64,000 bases of DNA from Bacteroidota bacterium (GTDB taxonomy: Bacteria; Bacteroidota; Ignavibacteria; Ignavibacteriales; Melioribacteraceae). The translations under genes and the position numbers were made by a program. The stretch spans positions 23,551 to 87,550 of the forward strand of contig JAHISP010000068.1 of assembly GCA_018818165.1 (NCBI GenBank), given 5' to 3'. The notes under the pieces are model-generated. The model was not told the origin of the DNA and ran no database searches. It saw nothing but the letters and a program-made list of their open reading frames with translations. Every line of letters starts with the position of its first letter. Position 1 is the stretch's first letter. Below are positions 27,669 through 35,248 of the stretch, one piece after another.

Positions 27669-28436
27669 CTACTTTGAATAAATCTCAAGTTTTAAAATGG
27701 ATTTTTCTTTTTTCAAAAATATTTTTCTTAAACCTTCAATTTCCAAAATTTCCAACCCGTTTTTATTTTCTCTTATATTCCATTGTTTTTTGAGGCAAAC
27801 TTTAAGTTGTTCAGAAATGGTTTTAAATATATCATCTTTATTATCCAAAATTAATGTTACTCTCGAAATACCATTTTTTGTTATAACACTGCCACTTTTA
27901 TAAAGATTTTGTGTCATTAACCTAAGTACCCATTCTCCGTCAGATTTGCTAAAATGATCATCCTTGAAATAAAAGAATCCAGTTTTTGCATGAGACAAAA
28001 AGAATTGGACTAGCGAGCAATAATTAGCATTTTTAGGCAATTTGCGGCTATCTTGCGAAACATAGAACAGTTGCAATGAATGTGGGCCAATATCTGTGCT
28101 ATCACCAGCAATATAAATCTGCCATAATCCAGATTCATCAATTTGCTGCTCAAATACAACTTCTGACTTTTCATCATTGGGGAATGCAACTTTGTATTCA
28201 TTTGAAGGAGCTACAATTGTTAGAAGGGGAAAAAATGAAGATTTCAATTTCATAACTAAGAAATCACCTTCTTCCATTTGTAATTCATAAGCATCAAATC
28301 TGCCAAAATCAGTTTCAAAGATATCATCTTTGGTCAACTCTCCTTTTAATATAGAAGAATGAGTATCAAAATTGTATTCTTGAGCTTGAACATTTAAAAG
28401 GAAGAGAAATACTAAAATTATTACTCTATGTAGCAT
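27669..28436 (-). CDS. Secreted protein with N-terminal PPC-like beta domain
   Basis: 255 residues, signal peptide MLHRVIILVFLFLLNVQAQ. Residues about 25-130 look like a bacterial pre-peptidase C-terminal (PPC) beta sandwich: GELTKDDIFETD, FDAYELQMEEGDFLVMKL, SGLWQIYIAGDSTDIG and PHSLQLFY. The C-terminal half, about 140-255, is not recognised. It is probably exported and divergent from the gene at 28505. The gap 27403-27668 (266 bases) upstream of the HydE-like gene's start and downstream of this gene holds nothing I can name. Function unknown. Confidence 0.65.
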   Translation of the reverse strand: MLHRVIILVFLFLLNVQAQEYNFDTHSSILKGELTKDDIFETDFGRFDAYELQMEEGDFLVMKLKSSFFPLLTIVAPSNEYKVAFPNDEKSEVVFEQQIDESGLWQIYIAGDSTDIGPHSLQLFYVSQDSRKLPKNANYCSLVQFFLSHAKTGFFYFKDDHFSKSDGEWVLRLMTQNLYKSGSVITKNGISRVTLILDNKDDIFKTISEQLKVCLKKQWNIRENKNGLEILEIEGLRKIFLKKEKSILKLEIYSK

Positions 28437-28504
28437 CGTTTTTCCTGTTAGAAAAGTTTATATTAACTATGTTAAATATAATGCTTGCAATCCTAATAAT
28501 CATT

Positions 28505-29167
28505 ATGAAATTTATTTATTCATTTATCATCCTTTTAATTTTTACAAATTTTGTGACTGCGCAAATTTTTGTGGAAAATAATTTAGAAGACGGTATAAAT
28601 TATATTGTTGAGTACATTAATTCAGATGATTTTGCTCAACTAAAAAAGACTGAACCTGATTTGACCCTTATCGATTCAATTTATTTGCGTGCAAAGAAAT
28701 TTCAAAAAGATGATATATCCGAAACGCTTTTAACATTAACTTTTGCCACGCTTCCCTTCCAAAAAATGCCTTTAAATATTCCTTATACTGGAATAATTTT
28801 TAATGTGAAACTGCCTTCAGGCGATCCAAATTTAATCAATCTTAAAATACAGAACTTACCAAAGCAACTTTTTGAAGATTCACCAAATACAAATTTTGGC
28901 GACAAAGACAAAACTGCCCATTTTTTTGGGAATGCATATTTTTCCTATTCAGTTTCTTTATTCAATGTTTCAAAATTTCTAAGTATTTTTGTAGAGTTGT
29001 TTGAAGACGCATTCAAAGTGGAAGGCGGTATTGATAATCGTGATTTTGTTGCAAACCATCTTGGTTATGAGTTTGGGAATGATTTGCTTAAGAATTCTGA
29101 CTTGCTACCTTCAGAGGTGTTAAAGAAATATCCACTATTTATAAAATATTTTGAAGTGAAAAAATGA
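28505..29167 (+). CDS. Secreted protein of unknown function, coupled to the NtrC-type regulator
   Basis: 220 residues from ATG 28505, giving the signal peptide MKFIYSFIILLIFTNFVTAQ. A longer start at 28469 adds another hydrophobic stretch and cannot be excluded; neither has a clear ribosome binding site. Features: NIPYTGIIFNVKLPSGD, then GDKDKTAHFFGNAYFSYSVS and DNRDFVANHLGYEFG. The last two segments hint at an active-site-like D/H pattern resembling DUF2279/VanZ-type proteins, but the match is weak. The stop overlaps the ATG of the response regulator by 4 bases (ATGA at 29164-29167), so translation is likely coupled. Confidence 0.6.
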   Translation: MKFIYSFIILLIFTNFVTAQIFVENNLEDGINYIVEYINSDDFAQLKKTEPDLTLIDSIYLRAKKFQKDDISETLLTLTFATLPFQKMPLNIPYTGIIFNVKLPSGDPNLINLKIQNLPKQLFEDSPNTNFGDKDKTAHFFGNAYFSYSVSLFNVSKFLSIFVELFEDAFKVEGGIDNRDFVANHLGYEFGNDLLKNSDLLPSEVLKKYPLFIKYFEVKK

Positions 29168-30516
29168 GCAAAGTTATAATAATTGATGATGAAGTTGAAA
29201 TTTGTGAAAGCATTAAAATGATTCTTGAATATGAGGATTATGAGGTTGATTTTTTTACAGATGCAAAAAAAGGTGTTGAGCATTTAAGAGAAAATAATTA
29301 TTCCGTTTTACTCCTTGATATTCAAATGCCACAAATTACTGGATTTGAAGTGCTTAATACAATAAGTCATTTTCAATTCAAACCTAATGTAATAATGATT
29401 TCAGCTCACGGAAGTCTTGAAAATGCAATTAAAGCTACAAAACTGGGTGCGTTTGATTTTATAGAAAAACCAATTGATAGGGACAAACTGCTTATAAGCG
29501 TTCGTAATGCTGGTGAAAGAGCAAAACTTCTTTCAGAAAACCAAAAATTACGGAAGGAATTGGATGTTGAATATTCAATGGTTGGCAATAGCGCAGCATT
29601 AGTTCTGGTTCAAAATACGATTGCCCGCGTTGCTCCTTCTGATGCACGAGTTTTGATAACCGGCGAAAATGGTACTGGAAAAGAACTTGCAGCTCGTGAA
29701 ATTCACAACAAAAGCAATAGAAATGATAAACCATTTGTTGAAGTTAATTGTGCCGCAATTCCAAATGAGTTGATTGAATCAGAATTATTTGGACATGAAA
29801 GAGGATCATTTACTGGAGCAAATCAACAACGAATTGGCAAATTTGAAGCTGCAAATAAGGGAACAATCTTTTTGGATGAAATTGGTGATATGTCTCTTCA
29901 GGCTCAAGCAAAAGTTTTAAGAGCAATTGAGGATGGAAAAATAGAGCGAGTTGGTGGGAATAAAAAAATTGATGTTGATGTGAGAATAATTTCAGCAACT
30001 AATAAAAATCTTGAAAAAGAAATTGAAGATGGAAATTTTAGAGAGGATTTATATCACAGATTAAACGTAATTCCAATTACAATTCCCCCACTTCGCGAAA
30101 GAAAGGAAGATATTGTTGAATTAACTAATCATTTTTCCAAAATCATTTGCGAAAAGAATAAATTTCCGCAAGTCCAATTTGATAAAAATGCTCTTGAATT
30201 GCTTAAAGCAAATAATTGGAGTGGGAATATAAGAGAACTTAAAAATATTGTTGAACGCATTATAATAATGGTTCCAAAAAATCAAATTTCAGCAAATGAC
30301 ATTGTTCATCTTCTTCCTAATTCTAAAACTAAAAATGATGATTTGTTAAACATTTCAAATTCATTTCAAGAATTTAAAGAAGTTACCGAGCGTGCGTTTA
30401 TATTAAAACAATTGGAATTAAATGATTGGAATATTAGTAAAACAGCCGAAATATTGGATATTCAAAGAAGCCATCTCTACAACAAAATGAAAAAATATAA
30501 TATTGAAAAAGGGTAA
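29164..30516 (+). CDS. Sigma-54-dependent NtrC-family response regulator
   Basis: 450 residues. Receiver domain with the phosphorylated Asp at D52 (LLLDIQMP), acidic pair DDE near 8-10, and a conserved K in IEKP. The AAA+ domain has Walker A TGENGTGKELAAREIH, the sigma-54 contact loop GSFTGA (the usual A is S) and Walker B GTIFLDEIGDM. NWSGNIRELKNIVER and the C-terminal Fis-type helix-turn-helix NISKTAEILDIQRSHLYNKM are intact. It activates sigma-54 promoters on phosphorylation. No cognate kinase is adjacent. Its start overlaps the preceding secreted-protein gene, and a bidirectional hairpin follows. Confidence 0.95.
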   Translation: MSKVIIIDDEVEICESIKMILEYEDYEVDFFTDAKKGVEHLRENNYSVLLLDIQMPQITGFEVLNTISHFQFKPNVIMISAHGSLENAIKATKLGAFDFIEKPIDRDKLLISVRNAGERAKLLSENQKLRKELDVEYSMVGNSAALVLVQNTIARVAPSDARVLITGENGTGKELAAREIHNKSNRNDKPFVEVNCAAIPNELIESELFGHERGSFTGANQQRIGKFEAANKGTIFLDEIGDMSLQAQAKVLRAIEDGKIERVGGNKKIDVDVRIISATNKNLEKEIEDGNFREDLYHRLNVIPITIPPLRERKEDIVELTNHFSKIICEKNKFPQVQFDKNALELLKANNWSGNIRELKNIVERIIIMVPKNQISANDIVHLLPNSKTKNDDLLNISNSFQEFKEVTERAFILKQLELNDWNISKTAEILDIQRSHLYNKMKKYNIEKG

Positions 30517-30523
30517 ATAAGAA

Positions 30524-30547
30524 GAGCTACCTATTGGTAGCTCCTTT
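30524..30547. terminator. Bidirectional terminator between convergent genes
   Basis: Perfect 8-base stem GAGCTACC-TATT-GGTAGCTC (30524-30543), with CTTT on the plus side, between the regulator stop (30516) and the end of the outer membrane protein gene (30559). Confidence 0.6.
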
Positions 30548-30558
30548 CCATAAGCTTA

Positions 30559-31173
30559 TTAATTTAGACCAAAACGAAATCCTACATGAATTGCCCAGTT
30601 ATTAGCAGTCATTTTACTACTGTCACCTTCTTCCATATCTTCATTATTTACGTCTAACTCTCTATCCACAATGTGATAAACAAATTCAACAAAAAGACCA
30701 TTGTTCCCACTAATATTCATTTCTGCACCAGCACCAACATTAAATCCAAATGCGTTTTTGAAATCCATTTTTACATCATCAAATCCAAATTCATTAATTT
30801 CGTCTGTAAAATCATATTCGATAGTCCCAGTATACATTCCAGCTCCAGCACGAAGATATGGCCATATTCCTCTACCAGTTCCAAATTTGAATTTTGCCAA
30901 AGCACCATAATAAAGTTGGTTTATTTTCATATCGCCAATGTCACCCTTAGAAAAAATAAAAGGAACAACAGCATAGTTCACTTCAACACCAAATTCAAAG
31001 TTACCTCCAGAACCAAACAAAAGTTGAGCACCAACAGGTATATAATTTGATTCTTCGTCAACATCATCACCAAATGCAGAAGAACCATAGCCTGCAAATG
31101 CACCAATTGATTGTGAATACGCGGTTCCGCTAGCCAATAAAAGCAATAATAAAATTAGTCCAAGTTTTTTCAT
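30559..31173 (-). CDS. Outer membrane beta-barrel protein
   Basis: 204 residues. The ATG at 31173 is chosen because GGAG lies 6 to 7 bases upstream. Signal peptide MKKLGLILLLLLLASGTAYSQ, then glycine- and aromatic-rich alternating strands (GAFAGYGSSAFGD, FEFGVEVNYAVVPFIF, WPYLRAGAGMYTGTIEYDF, FGFNVGAGAEMNI, and the C-terminal WAIHVGFRFGLN). This fits a small 8-strand barrel in the OmpW/porin-like beta-barrel group, ending in an aromatic-rich last strand. Function unknown. It is alone; a terminator lies downstream. Confidence 0.8.
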   Translation of the reverse strand: MKKLGLILLLLLLASGTAYSQSIGAFAGYGSSAFGDDVDEESNYIPVGAQLLFGSGGNFEFGVEVNYAVVPFIFSKGDIGDMKINQLYYGALAKFKFGTGRGIWPYLRAGAGMYTGTIEYDFTDEINEFGFDDVKMDFKNAFGFNVGAGAEMNISGNNGLFVEFVYHIVDRELDVNNEDMEEGDSSKMTANNWAIHVGFRFGLN

Positions 31174-31200
31174 TTTTAACTCCATGTTGTTGAATAATAA

Positions 31201-33054
31201 TTATTTGAGTAAAAGCATTTTATTAGTTTGAGTAAAATTACCCGTTGTAATTCTATAAAAATAAATTCCGCTGGATAAATTTGTTGCATTAAAATTAACT
31301 GAATGATATCCCATTATCAACTCATTATTTATTAATTCTACAACTTCTTCTCCAATGCTATTATATACTTTTAGACTAACATTTGCCTTCTGAGGTAATG
31401 CAAATTCTATTGTTGTACTTGGGTTAAATGGATTTGGGAAATTTTGAGATAGCTTATATTCTAGTGGTAATTCACTTGTAACTGTAACTATTTCAGAATA
31501 TTCAAAAGAACCGTCAGTATCAATTTGCTTTAATCTATAGGATATTATATTTCCTAAAGGGTTATCATCTACAAATGAATAATCTTTTGGTGAGTTACTG
31601 TTTCCATGTCCGTCAATAAATCCAATATTTTCCCAATTGTCATTTGCTTTGCGCTCAATCTCAAAGCCATAATTGTTTATTTCTGTTGCTGTTTGCCAAT
31701 TGAGAATAATTGTATTTTCTGATAATTTAGCTGAAAAAGATTGCAGTTCGACTGGTGTTGGAGAGGTAGCATTGTTTATTTTTGCTACACAAAAATCTCT
31801 ATACGAAATAGATATTGATGGAATACCGTAACCTGCCATAATAATATCACCACCTGGTTCTTGAATCATATCTTTACATTTACTATCATAAATATAATTT
31901 TCTACACTATTGAAATTAAATTGCGTTTTTCCAGTTGAATTAAAAGTATTGTCAAAAGTTCCGATATTGTTAAATCTAGCAACTGCAAAATCAAATACTG
32001 TGCTATAAAAGCTACTATAATAGCGACTAACTGTTCCAGCTGCAATAATTTTTCCATCAGTCTGAATGCTGATAGAATTAATATAATCTGATGTTTGTCC
32101 TGTACTTAACTTTGTGGTTAATTTTCCATCTGTATCAAAAGAATTATCCATACTTCCATTTGAAATGGAAAACTTTGCAATACTCCATCCAGGCATTGCT
32201 CCACCTCCAGCATAGACAGATGTGCCATCATTAGTAAGAGAATAACACATTTCACTAGATGCACCAAAATTGATAACTAACAGACCACCAGTAGCAAATA
32301 AATTATCAATAGTACCTTGGGAATCCAACTTTATAATGCCAAAATCATGTCCACTTGCTCCCCCAAGAAAAATAATTCCATTATCTGTAATGTCGATACA
32401 ATACGCTGTACCAGCCGAGCCAATATAAATACCTGAGGTCGCGAAATCAGTATCAAGTATTCCTCCACTAGTATATCTTACTGCAACAAAATTACCATCT
32501 CCATATCCCGTTACAATAATTTTATCATCAGCTTGAATAGCAAGTGCATTAGCATAATCTGTCTTCCCACTGACATCTGTTACTGTATATCCATTATTAC
32601 CAAAACCAATTACATCCAAAGCGCCAGTATTAGTAAACTGAAAAATATAAAAATCTTCATAAGTTGCACCAGATTTATAACCGTGACCACATAAAACAAT
32701 TTTACCATCTGATTTAATTCCAACATCGGTAATGTATATGTTATATAAGGCGGTTCCAGTTAAATCTGGTCTCAATATACTAACCTTGCCAGATGTTCCA
32801 AAAGTATTATCAAGAGAACCATCAGAATTATATCTTGCAATTAAAATTTGACCTTGGTCATAATCAGTATACCCTGCCACAATAATTTTCCCATCCGATT
32901 GGATGCTAACTCCAACACCATAATCGTCAGCATTTGAAACAAAATTGGTAGTTAGTTTACCATCAGTATCAAAAGACGTATTAAGAGTACCATCATCCTG
33001 CGCATAAAAACTTGTGGATAGAATTATAATGAATAAGACAATTTTCAATTTCAT
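31201..33054 (-). CDS. T9SS-exported delta-60 repeat protein
   Basis: 617 residues. Signal peptide MKLKIVLFIIILSTSFYAQ, then about seven beta-propeller-like delta-60 repeats (for example DGKIIVAGYTDYDQGQI and ARYNSDGSLDNTFGTSGKV). A fibronectin-like stretch starts near TPVELQSFSAKLSENTIIL and PVELQSFSAKL, typical in this group. The C-terminal type IX sorting domain is YKLSQNFPNPFNPSTTIEFA ... NLSSGIYFYRI ... KMLLLK. It would be secreted and possibly surface-anchored. It is the last of a minus-strand run of three T9SS cargos. Function unknown; the repeats often occur in large surface proteins. Confidence 0.88.
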   Translation of the reverse strand: MKLKIVLFIIILSTSFYAQDDGTLNTSFDTDGKLTTNFVSNADDYGVGVSIQSDGKIIVAGYTDYDQGQILIARYNSDGSLDNTFGTSGKVSILRPDLTGTALYNIYITDVGIKSDGKIVLCGHGYKSGATYEDFYIFQFTNTGALDVIGFGNNGYTVTDVSGKTDYANALAIQADDKIIVTGYGDGNFVAVRYTSGGILDTDFATSGIYIGSAGTAYCIDITDNGIIFLGGASGHDFGIIKLDSQGTIDNLFATGGLLVINFGASSEMCYSLTNDGTSVYAGGGAMPGWSIAKFSISNGSMDNSFDTDGKLTTKLSTGQTSDYINSISIQTDGKIIAAGTVSRYYSSFYSTVFDFAVARFNNIGTFDNTFNSTGKTQFNFNSVENYIYDSKCKDMIQEPGGDIIMAGYGIPSISISYRDFCVAKINNATSPTPVELQSFSAKLSENTIILNWQTATEINNYGFEIERKANDNWENIGFIDGHGNSNSPKDYSFVDDNPLGNIISYRLKQIDTDGSFEYSEIVTVTSELPLEYKLSQNFPNPFNPSTTIEFALPQKANVSLKVYNSIGEEVVELINNELIMGYHSVNFNATNLSSGIYFYRITTGNFTQTNKMLLLK

Positions 33055-33083
33055 AGTATCCTCATAATTAATATTTATTCAAC

Positions 33084-35228
33084 CTATTTTATCAGTATCA
33101 TTTTAGCTGTCTTTATAAAACTACCTGCTGTTATTCTGTAAAAATAAATTCCGCTTGATAATTGATATTTGGCACTTGAAAATTGATAATTATAATTGCC
33201 TGCTGACATTTCTTCGTTTATTAATACTGCAACTTCCTGTCCAAGTGAGTTAAAGACACTTAGTTTAACATTTCCATTTGTTGGTAATGCAAATTCAATT
33301 ACTGTACTTGGGTTAAATGGATTTGGATAATTTTGAGAAAGTGAATACTCTACAGGAATTGAATTATTATTATCATCTACTGATACTGCAATTGTATCAA
33401 CCAAACCATAGTTTTGCATTGTGTACATATTTCTTTGACTACAAAAAAGTCCTTCAGTACTTGAAATAAAATCAATGGCCCAATCAGTATATCGGAGAGA
33501 ACTTTTACTTAAACTAGCCCAATTTTCACCACCATCTTCAGTTAAATAAACACCATCTGTATATATATTGGTATTATCTAAATAGCCAAAACCAACTCCT
33601 AAATTCTTTGTTTTAAAGTAAATCTGTGTAAAGTCTAATTCTGAATCTATCCATGTTTGACCTTGATCAGTACTTTTCATTACCTTAGTCCCAAAAACAG
33701 CCCAGACACAATCTTCAGCAACAAAATAAACTGAACTAGCATTTTCAGTAGCCGTACTGCTCCATCCCACCCCACCATTTGTCGTTTTCATTAAAGTCTG
33801 GTTGCCATAGTTTGGAATTGCAAAACCAGTATTTCCTATAAAATCAGTTTGTGTGAAAGAAGCTCCACTATAATCAGTTGAATCTATACTCCAATTTAAT
33901 CCTGTATTAACAGATGTAATAATTCTTCCTGTACTTTTCACAAAATACTTACCATCTGAAAAATCAGCTGATTCAATAAAAGTTCCATAAGGTTCATTAA
34001 CATCAAGAACAACTTCCCAATTTTCACCAAAATCACTTGTTCTAGCTATATAACCATTTGTATATTGAGAATTAGTTGGATAATACCAACCAACTGCAAT
34101 ACCTACGCCACCATCACCGAAACAAAGATCTTCAATTCTGTATTTTCCGTACAAATCGAAATTTATCGTCCATGTTTTTCCACCATCATTAGAATACATA
34201 ATTGCCCCATTATAAGAAGATGCTATAATTCTAAGATTGTCAGCAAATGTAACATCCGAGAATTCCATATCTGGGAAAACTGTAAATGAAGTATCCATTT
34301 TATTTTCAATTTTTGTTAAAGCTCTATTTTGAAAAGACCAACCATTATCTGCATTATAAAAACTAGATAAACCTATTGAACCAGAAATAGATTCCCATGT
34401 GTTTCCACCGTCCTTTGTATAGAAACCAAAACCACCACTAACTGCTAAACCATATTGATTGTCGATCATTTCAATTCTGCTATTATTTCCCAAAGCGATG
34501 TCTGAAGAAATTTTAGACCAGGTCTCACCACTATTTGAAGAGAAATATACACCATCAGCACCAACCCAAAGATTTTCACCAATTAAATCAAAACCATAAT
34601 GATAAGTAACCCCTGTATTTAATTTATTCCAGGTTACTCCTCCATCAATTGATTTATAGATGCCTCCTGTAGTGTAGTAGTATCCTATTGATTCATTGAT
34701 AAACCTAATTTTATAAATATTTCCAAGATCTTCACTTAAAATTTCCCAGGTAATTCCGCCATCAGAGGTTTTTGCAATATCGCTGAAGTTAAATCTTGCA
34801 TAACCAACTTGTTCATTAAGAAATGTAAGATGAGTAACATCATTAATTGTAACTCCGTCAATCTTAATCTCTCTCATTTCCCAAGAATCACCGCCGTTTA
34901 TTGTTTTGTATAAATAGTGTTTAAGAGCGTTATCATACTTTGTAAAGTAACCAACGCTCTGATTTAAAAAATCTACATCATTTGTAAAGTTGTCGTCGAA
35001 GTAATCCCCATCTCTATCAAAAGTTAACTGAATAGTCCATGACAATCCACCATTCTGCGTTTTCTTAATATAATCTCCAGTAACTATCCATCCAACATTT
35101 TCGCTGACAAATTCCATATATGAACTATATGCATTAGTCTCACCGTGGATTTTATATAACCCCGATTGAGCGTTTTGAATTTGCACTAATACAAAAAGAG
35201 TAACTATAATTATTCCGAATTTTTTCAT
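33084..35228 (-). CDS. T9SS-exported BNR/Ycf48-like propeller protein
   Basis: 714 residues from ATG 35228, preceded by GGAGA at a good distance. Signal peptide MKKFGIIIVTLFVLVQIQNA. Repeats such as IAKTSDGGITWEIL, YKTINGGDSWEM, YFSSNSGETWSKI and MYSNDGGKTWTI are the BNR/sortilin or Ycf48-like SxDxGxTW boxes of beta-propellers, spread over about 50-620. The C-terminus is a T9SS type A sorting domain (YSLSQNYPNPFNPSTVIEFA ... QLSSGIYFYRITAGSF). The last 270 bases are nearly identical to the end of the next gene. Confidence 0.88.
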   Translation of the reverse strand: MKKFGIIIVTLFVLVQIQNAQSGLYKIHGETNAYSSYMEFVSENVGWIVTGDYIKKTQNGGLSWTIQLTFDRDGDYFDDNFTNDVDFLNQSVGYFTKYDNALKHYLYKTINGGDSWEMREIKIDGVTINDVTHLTFLNEQVGYARFNFSDIAKTSDGGITWEILSEDLGNIYKIRFINESIGYYYTTGGIYKSIDGGVTWNKLNTGVTYHYGFDLIGENLWVGADGVYFSSNSGETWSKISSDIALGNNSRIEMIDNQYGLAVSGGFGFYTKDGGNTWESISGSIGLSSFYNADNGWSFQNRALTKIENKMDTSFTVFPDMEFSDVTFADNLRIIASSYNGAIMYSNDGGKTWTINFDLYGKYRIEDLCFGDGGVGIAVGWYYPTNSQYTNGYIARTSDFGENWEVVLDVNEPYGTFIESADFSDGKYFVKSTGRIITSVNTGLNWSIDSTDYSGASFTQTDFIGNTGFAIPNYGNQTLMKTTNGGVGWSSTATENASSVYFVAEDCVWAVFGTKVMKSTDQGQTWIDSELDFTQIYFKTKNLGVGFGYLDNTNIYTDGVYLTEDGGENWASLSKSSLRYTDWAIDFISSTEGLFCSQRNMYTMQNYGLVDTIAVSVDDNNNSIPVEYSLSQNYPNPFNPSTVIEFALPTNGNVKLSVFNSLGQEVAVLINEEMSAGNYNYQFSSAKYQLSSGIYFYRITAGSFIKTAKMILIK
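33087..33360. repeat. Near-identical T9SS tail, copy 1
   Basis: Nearly the same DNA as 35252-35526, with only scattered differences and small indels absent. It encodes the sorting domain of the BNR protein. The high DNA identity, including synonymous positions, suggests recent duplication or gene conversion. Confidence 0.7.
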
Positions 35229-35248
35229 TTTTTCTCCATCTAACATTA

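Noticed and set aside
29164..30516. Sigma-54 (-24/-12) promoter near the NtrC-type gene
   Set aside because: I did not find a convincing TGGCAC-N5-TTGC pair nearby in the intergenic DNA.
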